DNA from: Lentimicrobiaceae bacterium | Lineage (GTDB): Bacteria; Bacteroidota; Bacteroidia; Bacteroidales; F082 | NCBI GenBank assembly: GCA_015061365.1 | Contig: SUWS01000014.1 | Location: 1 to 52,834, forward strand | Direction: 5' to 3' | Length of the DNA: 52,834 nucleotides | Shown here: positions 6,530 through 14,960 of the stretch, piece by piece | How positions within the stretch are numbered: position 1 is the stretch's first letter | Layout of the letters: the number at the start of each line of letters is the position of its first letter | The notes under the pieces: generated by a model | The model's input: the letters and a program-made list of their open reading frames with translations, nothing else | What the model was told of the DNA's origin: nothing | Databases searched by the model: none | Made by a program: the position numbers and the translations under genes

Positions 6530-8002
6530 ATGTCAGATAAAGTCAAATTCATAGAAGGCGGTCTCACTTACGACGACGTTTTGTTAGTTCCTGCTTACAG
6601 CAATATCATTCCGAGAGATACCAACCTCAGCACTAATTTCTCACGTAACATCAAGTTGAACATCCCGATTGTAACGGCAGGTATGGACACTGTTACAGAA
6701 GCTGCTATGGCAATCGCTATCGCTCAGGAAGGCGGCATCGGTGTTCTTCATAAGAACATGACGATAGAACGTCAGGCTGCTGAGGTGCGTAAGGTGAAAC
6801 GCGCTGAGAACGGCATGATCATCGACCCTGTCACCATCAGAGAGACAGCGTTAGTCGGCGAGGCTCTCCGCATGATGAACGAGAATCGTATCGGCGGAAT
6901 CCCAGTAGTTAACGAGAATAACGTCTTGGTAGGTATCGTGACAAACCGCGACCTCCGCTTTATCAACGATATGAAACGCCCTATCTGTGAAGTCATGACA
7001 AAAGAAAACTTAGTTACCACTACAGAGTTCACAGACTTCGCCAAGGCAGCCGAGATTCTCCAACAACATCGTATAGAAAAATTACCTGTAGTTGACAAAG
7101 ACTTCCGTCTCGTCGGACTTATCACATACAAAGACATAATCAAAATAAAGGCACGTCCTAACGCGAGCAAAGACTCTCACGGTCGTTTGCGTGTAGCAGC
7201 TTCTGTAGGTATCGCAGCCAACACCATCGAAAGAGCAGAGGCTTTAGTAGCGGAAGGTGTCGACGCAATTAACATCGACACAGCTCACGGCCACTCGCAA
7301 AACGTCATCAACGTAGCCAAGGAGTTGCGTCAAAGATTTCCAGACATCGACATCGTAGTAGGTAATATCGCTACAGCCGACGCAGCACGCGAATTAGCCA
7401 AGACAGGTATCGACGCTATCAAGGTAGGTATCGGACCAGGTTCAATTTGTACGACACGTATCATCGCCGGCATCGGCGTCCCACAACTTACAGCTGTATA
7501 TAATGTATCACAAGCACTTCAAGGTACAGGCATTCCTGTCATCGCCGACGGTGGTATCCGTTATACCGGCGACATCGTGAAAGCTATCGCTGCAGGTGCA
7601 TCATCAATTATGGCGGGTTCGTTGTTCGCTGGCGTCGATGAATCACCAGGCGACACTATCATCTTCGAAGGCAGAAAATACAAGACATATCGTGGCATGG
7701 GTTCTCTCGAAGCTATGCAATGCGGATCTAAAGACCGTTACTTCCAAGATATGGAAGACGACATCAAGAAACTCGTTCCGGAAGGTATCGTTGGCAGAGT
7801 CCCTTATAAAGGCAGCCTCTCCGAAGTCGTATATCAACTCGTCGGAGGTCTCCGCGCTGGTATGGGATACACAGGTTCAAGAACTATCAGCGACTTACAA
7901 CAAGCTCAGTTCATCAAGATCACAGCTTCCGGCATGCGCGAAAGTCATCCTCACGACATCACGATCACACAAGAATCACCTAACTATAGCACAAAAGCTT
8001 AA
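6530..8002 (+). CDS. guaB: Inosine-5'-monophosphate dehydrogenase
   Basis: A cytosolic enzyme that oxidises IMP to XMP with NAD+, the committed step of GMP synthesis. The 490 residues match the usual bacterial length. The barrel starts with [19 protein letters not shown]. Two CBS domains are inserted at about residues 95-205 ([20 protein letters not shown] and [20 protein letters not shown]). The catalytic loop GPGSICTTR places the active-site cysteine at residue 307. [11 protein letters not shown] and [10 protein letters not shown] are the phosphate-binding and flap-side motifs. It has its own promoter, and an inverted repeat follows, so it is probably transcribed alone. Confidence 0.98.
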   Translation: MSDKVKFIEGGLTYDDVLLVPAYSNIIPRDTNLSTNFSRNIKLNIPIVTAGMDTVTEAAMAIAIAQEGGIGVLHKNMTIERQAAEVRKVKRAENGMIIDPVTIRETALVGEALRMMNENRIGGIPVVNENNVLVGIVTNRDLRFINDMKRPICEVMTKENLVTTTEFTDFAKAAEILQQHRIEKLPVVDKDFRLVGLITYKDIIKIKARPNASKDSHGRLRVAASVGIAANTIERAEALVAEGVDAINIDTAHGHSQNVINVAKELRQRFPDIDIVVGNIATADAARELAKTGIDAIKVGIGPGSICTTRIIAGIGVPQLTAVYNVSQALQGTGIPVIADGGIRYTGDIVKAIAAGASSIMAGSLFAGVDESPGDTIIFEGRKYKTYRGMGSLEAMQCGSKDRYFQDMEDDIKKLVPEGIVGRVPYKGSLSEVVYQLVGGLRAGMGYTGSRTISDLQQAQFIKITASGMRESHPHDITITQESPNYSTKA

Positions 8003-8009
8003 GTCAGTT

Positions 8010-8085
8010 TACAATTAACAATTTACAGTTAACAGTTAGCAGTTAGAAATAATTGTACATCGTTAATTGTAAATTGTTAATTCAA
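8010..8085. repeat. Long inverted repeat after guaB
   Basis: AATTAACAATTTAC (8013-8026) is perfectly repeated in inverse at 8069-8082, with a loop of about 42 nt of TTAACAG/TTAGCAG repeats. There is no strong T-tract; it may act as a transcript end or 3' stabiliser. Confidence 0.6.
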
Positions 8086-8137
8086 AAAATAATATAGTTA
8101 GAAATCATACGTTATTTTTAAAAAATAATAATACTAT

Positions 8138-10159
8138 ATGACAAGAAAACAAACATGTATGACATGGCTCGTCGCATTATGTTTTATGATGATGCCATCT
8201 TTACTATCAGCTCAGTCTTATACTAAAAAGACTTTAATAACTATCGGTGACAAGGAGATTACCGCCAAGGAATTTATGAATACATACGAGAAGAACAACA
8301 TCAACACTGATGTCATCGACAAGAAAAGTGTTGACGATTATCTTCAGTTATACATAGACTTCCAACTCAAGGTGGCGGAAGCTGAATATCTCAAGATGGA
8401 CACCTCAGCCACTTTCCAAAAAGAACTTGCCAATTATCGCAAACAATTAGCGAAACCTTATTTCTCAAACGACGACATCACAGATGAATTAGTTAAGGAA
8501 GCATACGAAAGAATGCAATACGACATGAACGCCGCACACATTCTCTTCAGATGCGATGCCAACGCTGTTCCTGCCGACACTCTCAAAGTTTACAATAAGG
8601 CAATGGAAGTGCGTGAACGTATATTAAAAGGTGAAGACTTCAATGCGATGGCTGTTGAGTTCTCAGAAGATCCTTCGGCACGCGACATGGAAGAAATTCC
8701 TGGTGTCAGAAGAGCTTACGTAGGCAACAAAGGCGAACTCGGCTATTTCACTGCGTTCGATATGGTATATCCTTTCGAGTCGGGAGTATATAATACGGAA
8801 GTCGGAAGTGTTTCCATGCCAATGCGTTCGTCGTTCGGCTATCACCTCATCAAAGTCAACAGCAAGACCCCTGCGATGGGAGTTATCAGTGCTGCTCATA
8901 TCTTCATCGCAGCCGACCCTAAAGATCCTAACAAGACAGATTCACTCCTCTGCGCAAAAGCAAACAACATCTATAATGAAGTCATTAACGACCAGGAAAA
9001 CTGGAGCGATTACGTGAAAAGATATTCCGACGACAAAGGTACCGTTACAAATAGCGGCAGACTTACCCCGTTTAGAGTCAACCAGATTGTACCTGAATTT
9101 GTCGGTGCACTGAAAGAACTCCAACCTAATGAAATATCAAAACCTGTCAAGACGAGTTTCGGTTATCACATTATTAAATTAGTTGGCAACACACCACCGT
9201 CAGACTTTGAAGCAGAAGAAAGCAAGATTAAAGAAAGAGTCGGTAGAGATATGAGAGGTCAGCTCAGCGAAGAGATAGCGATGCGTCGTATCATGAAAGA
9301 CAACAACTTCAAGGAAAACCACAAAGTCAAAGACGCTTTCATAACAACCATCGACAGCTCAATAATCGCCGCACAATATAAAGTTGGTGAAGGCATCGAC
9401 ACAACACAGGTGCTCTTCTCTACAAAAGATATGGAATGGACAGTACAGGATTTCATCGATTATATATATGCTAACCAAAAGAAACAAGGTTTCATAACAC
9501 CTGCAGCTTATTCATATCAGCTGTATGATGCTTTCTTGCAACAGGAAGTCTTCGCATACGAAGATTCTAAATTGGAAGAGAAATATCCTGAGTTCAAAGC
9601 CTTGGTACAGGAATATCACGACGGTATCTTATTGTTCTCTCTGATGGAAAACGAAGTATGGAATAAAGCCGCTGAAGACACTCTCGGACTACAAAAATAC
9701 TATGAAGAACATAAGGACTCTTATACGTGGAACGACCGCGTAAGAGCATTAGTAGTGACATGTCACCGTAAAGACAACGTAGAAGAAATCAAGAACTTAG
9801 TAATACAGGACATCAGTGTTGATTCTTTGCGTTCCTATTTCAAAGAAAACAAATCACAGGCTTCGGTGAGATTCTCATTCTACCAGAAAGGCGATAACGT
9901 CAATGTCGACGCGACACAATGGAAAGAAGGTACCTTGGCAGAGTATTCTTCTTCCGTCGATAATACAACACAGATTATCAAGATCGTTGAAGTACGTCAG
10001 CCAGAACCTAAAACTTTCAAGGAAGCAAAAGGTCTGATAACATCCGCATATCAGTCCGAACTCGAAACAAAGTGGATCGGACAGCTCAGAGAAAAATTTG
10101 ATGTCACCGTCAACGAGAAACTATTAACAAAAGTTAAGAATAATTATAATAACAAATAA
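8138..10159 (+). CDS. Periplasmic peptidylprolyl isomerase with two parvulin domains (SurA/PpiC-like)
   Basis: A 673-residue exported folding factor. The signal peptide (about residues 1-26, LLSAQ) is followed by a SurA-N-like helical region (ITIGDKEITAKEFMNTYEKN). Parvulin domain 1 covers about residues 128-240 (NAAHILFR ... GELGYFTAFDMVYPFE ... FGYHLIKV). Parvulin domain 2 covers about 246-350 (AAHIFIA ... LTPFRVNQIVPEF ... FGYHIIKL). A long C-terminal helical part of about 320 residues follows. It acts in the periplasm, probably on outer-membrane protein precursors. It opens a three-gene chaperone cluster: the next gene starts 1 bp after its stop, so the two are translationally close. Such clusters next to MoxR are common in Bacteroidales. 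Confidence 0.9.
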   Translation: MTRKQTCMTWLVALCFMMMPSLLSAQSYTKKTLITIGDKEITAKEFMNTYEKNNINTDVIDKKSVDDYLQLYIDFQLKVAEAEYLKMDTSATFQKELANYRKQLAKPYFSNDDITDELVKEAYERMQYDMNAAHILFRCDANAVPADTLKVYNKAMEVRERILKGEDFNAMAVEFSEDPSARDMEEIPGVRRAYVGNKGELGYFTAFDMVYPFESGVYNTEVGSVSMPMRSSFGYHLIKVNSKTPAMGVISAAHIFIAADPKDPNKTDSLLCAKANNIYNEVINDQENWSDYVKRYSDDKGTVTNSGRLTPFRVNQIVPEFVGALKELQPNEISKPVKTSFGYHIIKLVGNTPPSDFEAEESKIKERVGRDMRGQLSEEIAMRRIMKDNNFKENHKVKDAFITTIDSSIIAAQYKVGEGIDTTQVLFSTKDMEWTVQDFIDYIYANQKKQGFITPAAYSYQLYDAFLQQEVFAYEDSKLEEKYPEFKALVQEYHDGILLFSLMENEVWNKAAEDTLGLQKYYEEHKDSYTWNDRVRALVVTCHRKDNVEEIKNLVIQDISVDSLRSYFKENKSQASVRFSFYQKGDNVNVDATQWKEGTLAEYSSSVDNTTQIIKIVEVRQPEPKTFKEAKGLITSAYQSELETKWIGQLREKFDVTVNEKLLTKVKNNYNNK

Positions 10160-10160
10160 G

Positions 10161-11003
10161 ATGCGTTTGCTCTGGGTCGGTCTTATATTTCTAACTTTCT
10201 TATCTACTTGTCAAGAACAGAAAGAAGACAAGGGCGAGGTTGTAGTATCAGTCTATGGTAAGAATTTATATAAGACCGACTTGGACGACATCTCGTACGA
10301 AGGCATAAGCTATAGCGACAGTGTACTGAGGTCAAAACTCTATATCGACAAATGGGTTCTCAACCAGCTGCTCGTCCAACAAGCAGAAAACAACCTCGAC
10401 CCAAGTCAGTTAGATTTTTCCAAAAGATTGGAGGAATATCGTACCTCCCTGATAATAGACAAGTACGAAACAGAACTGATAAACCAAAATCTTGACGACA
10501 ATATCACAGAAAATCAGATATATGATTATTACAACAAAAACCAAGATGAGTTCAGACTGAACCGCGACATCGTGAGAATGGTATCCGTAACCTTGGACAA
10601 AAGACATAAACAGAGATGGAAATTCATGAATCTGTTACGCGACAACGACTCCATTATGGTCGATTCCATCACATCCATGGCTGAGAAATATGCAGTGACT
10701 TACGATATGAATATCAATGTGTGGCGTAACTTAAATGACGTTGTGTCGCAATACGATTTGAAAATTAAAGACAATAAGACTCTTTCGGATAAAAACAGAT
10801 TTATGGTAATCTCCGACGATGATCATATAACATACATTCGTTTTTGTGAATGCCGATTCATCGCGGATCTTACACCATGCGAGATGGAAACTGAAAGAAT
10901 CAGATATATCATCCTTAACAATAGAAAAAGAGAATTGTTAGATAAGCTATATGACGACTTATACTCTAATGCTATTCAAGATAAGGCTATTGTAGTTTAT
11001 TAA
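10161..11003 (+). CDS. SurA-like lipoprotein lacking a recognisable parvulin domain
   Basis: A 280-residue protein with a lipoprotein signal (FLTFLSTCQEQKED, lipid on Cys17). The region VVVSVYGKNLYKTDLDDI and the helical stretch that follows resemble the N-terminal chaperone domain of SurA-type proteins. The EIxxYYNxNxxEF-like motif (ENQIYDYYNKNQDEFRLNR) is the usual linker into a parvulin domain. The rest, however, lacks the paired H-I-L and G-Y-H-I-I motifs, so it is probably a chaperone without isomerase activity. It sits 1 bp after one PPIase gene and 114 bp before another, which supports a role in outer-membrane protein assembly. The specific function is inferred. Confidence 0.6.
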   Translation: MRLLWVGLIFLTFLSTCQEQKEDKGEVVVSVYGKNLYKTDLDDISYEGISYSDSVLRSKLYIDKWVLNQLLVQQAENNLDPSQLDFSKRLEEYRTSLIIDKYETELINQNLDDNITENQIYDYYNKNQDEFRLNRDIVRMVSVTLDKRHKQRWKFMNLLRDNDSIMVDSITSMAEKYAVTYDMNINVWRNLNDVVSQYDLKIKDNKTLSDKNRFMVISDDDHITYIRFCECRFIADLTPCEMETERIRYIILNNRKRELLDKLYDDLYSNAIQDKAIVVY

Positions 11004-11019
11004 TATGATTGGCAATAAT

Positions 11020-11077
11020 GTAGAGACGTGACATATTGCACAACAGAAACAATCTATTTGTAATTGGTACGTCTCAG
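11020..11077. repeat. GTAGAGACG ... ACGTCTC palindromic intergenic repeat
   Basis: GTAGAGACGT (11020-11029) and ACGTCTC (11069-11075) form the base of a loose hairpin in the gap between two PPIase genes. It belongs to the same repeat family as 2842-2892 and 52531-52576. It lacks a T-run, so I do not call it a terminator. Confidence 0.55.
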
Positions 11078-11117
11078 ATTAAATTGATAATAAATTTGAA
11101 ATTATAAAATACAGATA

Positions 11118-12464
11118 ATGAAAAGATTTTTTTTGATAATATCTTTTGTTTTGTTTGCGGTTTCATCAAAAGCTCAGGAACCACAGGTCATCGACAGGGT
11201 CGTGGCAGTTGTCGGACAGAATATCATCCTTCAGTCTGATATTGAAGCTCAATATATGCAGTTACGTTTGCAGGGAGGAATTCAGGGAAGTGCGAGTTCT
11301 ATACGTTGTGAGATATTAGAAGATCTCATGTTTCGCAAACTGATGCTTAACCAAGCGGAAATGGATAGTATCACCGTGACAGACGAACAAGTGAATGCTG
11401 AGGTGGATCGTTTAGTAAGATATTTTATATCCCAACTCGGTTCACAAGAAAATCTCGAGAAGTATTACAAGAAGTCGATGTCGGAGATTAAGGAAGAGTT
11501 GTTCAGGATGAGAAAAGATCAGATGTTGGAGGAACAGGTTCAACAAACTATGTTAGCAAATGTGGAAGTGACTCCGGCAGAAGTGAGGAAATGTTATTAC
11601 GACATCCCTCACGACAGTGTCCCGATGGTCAACTCTAAATATGAGATAGCGCATATCGTCAAGAAACCTTCCATCACCTTAGAGCAGAAATTAGAAGTCA
11701 AAGACAGGTTATATAAGATGCGTAAGCGTATCCTCGACGGAGAGCGTTTCTCCACATTGGCGTTGTTATACTCAGAAGATCCCGGATCAGCAAAGAAAGG
11801 CGGCGAGTTAGGATTTCATGGCAGAGGCGAGTTCGCACCAGAGTTCGAGGCGGCAGCATTCAACTTACGCGACGGCGAGATCTCTGAAGTCATAGAGACA
11901 GAATTCGGATTCCATATCATACAGATGATAGAACGTCGCGGCGAATTCGTCAACGTACGTCATATCTTGCTTACAGTGAAAGTATCGCCAGAAGCGTTAC
12001 AAGAAGCGTACGACGAACTCGACTCAATAGCTAAACTCATCAACAACGACAGCATCACCTTCGATGAGGCAGTACGTAAGTTCAGCGATGAAAACGATAA
12101 GATAAGCGGCGGCATACTCGTCAACCCTAATACAGGCAGCACTCTTTTCGACGCATCAGAACTCGACCAACAAGTGTCGTTCACCATCAACAGAATGCAA
12201 GTGGGTGAACTGAGCGAACCTGTACCAATGAAAACCGATGATAACAAAGACGCCTATCGCCTCCTCTATCTGAAGAGAAAAACAGCTCCTCACAAGGCAA
12301 ATCTTAAAGACGATTACACCCTCATACGCGACTGGGCAATGCAACAGAAACGTGAGGAGATTATCAATAAATGGATAGCTAATAACTCACAGAAAGCATA
12401 TATCAAGGTCATCGACGACTTCAAAGATTGTGACTTTATGTTCGATTGGAAATTTGCGGAATAA
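11118..12464 (+). CDS. surA: SurA-like periplasmic chaperone / peptidylprolyl isomerase
   Basis: A 448-residue exported protein with signal peptide MKRFFLIISFVLFAVSSKAQ. The SurA N-terminal domain follows (VIDRVVAVVGQNIILQSDIE ... LEDLMFRKLMLNQAEMD), which is the most SurA-like of the three genes. Parvulin domain 1 lies at about residues 175-280 (EIAHIVKK ... ELGFHGRGEFAPEFEAAAF ... FGFHIIQM). A second, more divergent parvulin domain lies at about 280-390 (NVRHILLT ... SGGILVNPNTG). It would chaperone unfolded beta-barrel proteins to the BAM complex. Its stop lies 23 nt before the MoxR start. I use the symbol for the family; orthology to E. coli SurA is not proven. Confidence 0.85.
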   Translation: MKRFFLIISFVLFAVSSKAQEPQVIDRVVAVVGQNIILQSDIEAQYMQLRLQGGIQGSASSIRCEILEDLMFRKLMLNQAEMDSITVTDEQVNAEVDRLVRYFISQLGSQENLEKYYKKSMSEIKEELFRMRKDQMLEEQVQQTMLANVEVTPAEVRKCYYDIPHDSVPMVNSKYEIAHIVKKPSITLEQKLEVKDRLYKMRKRILDGERFSTLALLYSEDPGSAKKGGELGFHGRGEFAPEFEAAAFNLRDGEISEVIETEFGFHIIQMIERRGEFVNVRHILLTVKVSPEALQEAYDELDSIAKLINNDSITFDEAVRKFSDENDKISGGILVNPNTGSTLFDASELDQQVSFTINRMQVGELSEPVPMKTDDNKDAYRLLYLKRKTAPHKANLKDDYTLIRDWAMQQKREEIINKWIANNSQKAYIKVIDDFKDCDFMFDWKFAE

Positions 12465-12487
12465 GAATCAAAGCATTAGAATTTAAT

Positions 12488-13447
12488 ATGTATCAATCAG
12501 ACGTAGAAGGTGCTAAGGCACTCGTACAGAAATATGAACAACTGAAGAGAGAAATCTCTAAAGTTATTGTCGGTCAAAACGAAATTATTCATAACACGAT
12601 ATTGTCGGTATTTTGTCAAGGTCATGTCCTGCTGGTGGGTGTGCCAGGTCTTGCCAAGACTTTGTTGGTAAGCACTATCGGTCGTGCGCTTGGACTTTCC
12701 TTTAACAGAATACAATTCACTCCCGACCTTATGCCGTCCGACATACTCGGAACGGAGATATTAGACGACTCTCGTCAGTTTAAATTCGTAAAAGGCCCGG
12801 TGTTCTCAAATATTATCCTCGCCGACGAGATTAACAGAACGCCTCCTAAGACTCAGGCGGCTCTCCTCGAAGCAATGCAGGAAAAGCACGTCACAATATC
12901 GGGAAAGACATATAAACTCGACGCTCCTTTCTTCGTGCTCGCGACACAGAATCCTATAGAACAAGAAGGAACGTATCCTTTGCCAGAAGCACAGCTCGAC
13001 CGTTTCATGTTTAATTTGAAACTCGACTATCCGTCATACGAAGAAGAAATAGAAGTAGTGAAAAACACCACTTCCGCTAAGGTGACAGACATAACACCGG
13101 TGATGACGGCTGAAGAGATAGTTTATTTCCAGAACTTAGTGCGCCGTGTCCCTGTAGCTGATAATGTCTATGAATATGCTGTCGGATTAGTGTCACGCAC
13201 GCGACCAAACACAGAACGCGCTCACGAATGGAGTAATAAATATCTCAGCTGGGGCGCAGGACCTCGTGCTTCTCAATATCTAATAATAGGTGCGAAAGCG
13301 AATTCATTACTGAAAGGTAAGTTGTCGCCCGACATAGAAGACGTTCAAGAAGTGGCACTTCCTATCTTACGTCATCGTCTTGTGAGAAACTACACGGCGG
13401 AAGCAGAAGGAATAGGAATAGAAAAAATTGTGAAAGAGATTCTTTAA
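12488..13447 (+). CDS. MoxR-family AAA+ ATPase
   Basis: A 319-residue cytosolic ATPase of the MoxR type, which acts as a chaperone that matures other complexes, often with VWA-domain proteins. I chose ATG 12488 (MYQSDVEGAKALVQKYEQLK), as the 14 codons upstream overlap the previous gene's end and look non-coding. Walker A is GVPGLAKT (about residues 57-64), Walker B is IILADEINRTPPKTQ, and sensor 1 is FVLATQNPIEQEGTYPLPEA. The C-terminal lid contains YLSWGAGPRASQYLI, typical of MoxR. It closes the PPIase cluster. The usual DUF58 and VWA partners are not next to it. Confidence 0.93.
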   Translation: MYQSDVEGAKALVQKYEQLKREISKVIVGQNEIIHNTILSVFCQGHVLLVGVPGLAKTLLVSTIGRALGLSFNRIQFTPDLMPSDILGTEILDDSRQFKFVKGPVFSNIILADEINRTPPKTQAALLEAMQEKHVTISGKTYKLDAPFFVLATQNPIEQEGTYPLPEAQLDRFMFNLKLDYPSYEEEIEVVKNTTSAKVTDITPVMTAEEIVYFQNLVRRVPVADNVYEYAVGLVSRTRPNTERAHEWSNKYLSWGAGPRASQYLIIGAKANSLLKGKLSPDIEDVQEVALPILRHRLVRNYTAEAEGIGIEKIVKEIL

Positions 13448-13542
13448 GAACTTTGGAACTCTGGAATTTTGGAATTTTAGAGTATCATAGATTAATCTAT
13501 GGGAGTCGTCATGGAAATATAAGGTAATGTTGCCAAAAAACA

Positions 13543-13573
13543 AAAAAGGACTGACGATCGTCAATCCTTTTTT
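13543..13573 (-). terminator. Terminator after tRNA-Leu (bidirectional)
   Basis: AAAAAAGGACTGACG (13543-13557) pairs with CGTCAATCCTTTTTT (13559-13573). It has T-runs on both strands, so it can end both the tRNA transcript (minus) and the MoxR transcript (plus). Confidence 0.85.
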
Positions 13574-13574
13574 G

Positions 13575-13659
13575 TACCTGAGGCCGGAATCGAACCGGCA
13601 CGCCCGAAATGGGCACAGGATTTTAAGTCCGGCGCGTCTACCTATTCCGCCACTCAGGC
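13575..13659 (-). tRNA. tRNA-Leu (UAA)
   Basis: The minus strand gives an 85-nt class II tRNA. The acceptor GCCTGAG pairs with CTCAGGT; the anticodon loop CTTAAAA reads UAA. A long variable arm (TGTGCCCATTTCGGGCG) and the T-loop GGTTCGATTCC follow. CCA is not encoded. It follows tRNA-Gly in the same direction with a terminator between them. Confidence 0.96.
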
Positions 13660-13675
13660 ACTTATCCTGTTACAA

Positions 13676-13702
13676 AAAATCCCGACATTTTATCGGGACT
13701 TT
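13676..13702 (-). terminator. Terminator between tRNA-Gly and tRNA-Leu
   Basis: On the minus strand GTCCCGA-TAAAATG-TCGGGA is followed by six Ts. Read-through, or a separate start, is needed for tRNA-Leu. Confidence 0.75.
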
Positions 13703-13703
13703 G

Positions 13704-13776
<73 letters not shown>

Positions 13777-13793
13777 GTTGTTGTTTGATGGTG

Positions 13794-13823
13794 CAAAGAT
13801 ACGCATTTTCTAATTACGCGCAA
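13794..13823 (-). promoter_or_regulatory. Promoter of the tRNA-Gly/tRNA-Leu unit
   Basis: On the minus strand TTG (13823-13821), 19 nt, then TATCTTTG (13801-13794): an exact match to the Bacteroidetes consensus and spacing. The start would lie about 10 nt before the tRNA-Gly 5' end. Confidence 0.8.
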
Positions 13824-14109
13824 GTGTTTTTTAAACTTTTTTTTATTTTTTTAAAATTATTTTTTTTATCCTTGAAAAACAAATGATTATACAACAAATA
13901 AATTTAATTTAACACTTAAATTTATACTGAAAACCATCTTCTCCCCTACTCTCTACGCATATTTTAATCATAAAAATATCACAAAAATCAAAAACAGCTC
14001 ATTTTTTCAGTATAAACAAGACCAATTCAAAAGCAACAATCCGGATAATTTCACGATTATTTTCATTCTTTCTGAAAAATAGTCTTAATCCCATACTTCC
14101 AATTTACAA
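13824..14109. other. Gene-free AT-rich spacer
   Basis: It holds T-rich and A-rich runs with short, shadow-like frames only. I see no RNA, repeat or promoter that stands out. Confidence 0.6.
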
Positions 14110-14168
14110 TTAAGGGGACTTCTATAAATTGCTTTTCGAAAGATTTATGAATTTATTTTGAGAAGATC
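14110..14168. mobile_element. Truncated MITE fragment (one end only)
   Basis: TTAAGGGGACTTCTATAAATTGC and the following GATTTATGAATTT...GAGAAGAT correspond, in inverse orientation, to the right ~58 bp of the MITE at 36730-36932. The match stops abruptly at a junction with an unrelated gene remnant, so the other end was deleted. Confidence 0.75.
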
Positions 14169-14170
14169 AT

Positions 14171-14386
14171 AGTAAAGGCGTAGTGTTTTATGTAGATGAC
14201 GAAAGCCACGGTTTAGCAGTATAACCCAAGCAAGAGAAAAAATGGGAAGATGATACAAATTATGTTTATGGTCAGGACATCGTAAACATTCCTAACGAGA
14301 TGCTTCCGAATGGCGAAGCATGGACTATCAACGTGAAAGGCGAATGCAGACGCTGTCCTAAACTCGCTTTAAGAATATATGCCTGA
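14171..14386 (+). pseudogene. Remnant of an unidentified protein with an in-frame stop
   Basis: One frame reads SKGVVFYVDDESHGLAV, hits TAA at 14222-14224, then continues as PKQEKKWEDDTNYVYGQDIV ... NIPNEMLPNGEAWTINV ... CPKLALRIYA to TGA at 14384-14386. No start codon or signal remains; the upstream side is the MITE fragment. The GVVFYVD...HGLAV motif is like one seen in Bacteroidales surface proteins, but I cannot name a family. It looks like a decayed gene end. Confidence 0.5.
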
Positions 14387-14456
14387 GCCTTAAGAATGTT
14401 TTAAAACATCCTATATATTTTTTACATATACCTATAATATATATCCTAATTTATAT

Positions 14457-14464
14457 TAACTTTG
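14457..14464 (+). promoter_or_regulatory. queD -7 promoter box
   Basis: TAACTTTG matches TAnnTTTG, 25 nt before the queD ATG. No clear TTG lies 19 nt upstream. Confidence 0.5.
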
Positions 14465-14489
14465 CGCACTGATTTTACAATGGCAAAGT

Positions 14490-14924
14490 ATGATTCATTT
14501 GACGAAGATTTTTCATTTTGAAGCGGCTCACGCCCTGATGGGCTACGACGGTCGCTGCCGTAATATCCACGGACATTCATACGAGATGCGTGTCACTATA
14601 AAAGGTATGCCCATCATGGACGATTCCAATCCTAAAAACGGAATGGTGATGGACTTCGGCGACCTCAAAAAAATCGTCAATGAAGAGATAATCGACCATT
14701 ATGACCACGCTTTCATATTAAATAACCGAATGCCAAACGACTTCATCGAAGAGGTGAAACGTCATTACGAAAGAATCATAGTACTTCCTTTCCAACCTAC
14801 TACCGAATTAATGCTGATAGATTTCTCAAAAAAAATTAAGAACAGACTTCCCGACAATGTGCAGCTCGTCAAGATTTTCTTGAAAGAGACTGACGGTTCT
14901 TTCGCCGAATGGATTGAAGAATGA
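14490..14924 (+). CDS. queD: 6-carboxytetrahydropterin synthase / 6-pyruvoyl-tetrahydropterin synthase family
   Basis: A 144-residue cytosolic enzyme that turns dihydroneopterin triphosphate into 6-carboxytetrahydropterin for queuosine and other 7-deazaguanine products. Zinc ligands are FEAAHAL (His13) and NIHGHSYEM (two His). KNGMVMDFGDLK and DHYDHAFILNNRMPN are family motifs, and KETDGSFAEW carries the C-terminal acidic residue. No other que genes are near, so a role in another pterin pathway cannot be excluded. The start at 14490 gives the normal short N-terminus; an ATG at 14480 is out of frame. Confidence 0.9.
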   Translation: MIHLTKIFHFEAAHALMGYDGRCRNIHGHSYEMRVTIKGMPIMDDSNPKNGMVMDFGDLKKIVNEEIIDHYDHAFILNNRMPNDFIEEVKRHYERIIVLPFQPTTELMLIDFSKKIKNRLPDNVQLVKIFLKETDGSFAEWIEE

Positions 14925-14960
14925 GATAATTAACATAAGTATTAAATTAATTAACAAACT

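Noticed and set aside
6772..7170. 132-codon ORF opposite guaB
   Set aside because: A shadow of guaB codon structure without motifs or promoter; the same holds for other long antisense frames in mutS, the ABC-F gene and tnaA.
8010..8085. Riboswitch or attenuator before the PPIase gene at 8138
   Set aside because: The inverted repeat is made of simple TTAACA repeats, lacks a conserved core and a T-run, and more likely marks the end of guaB.
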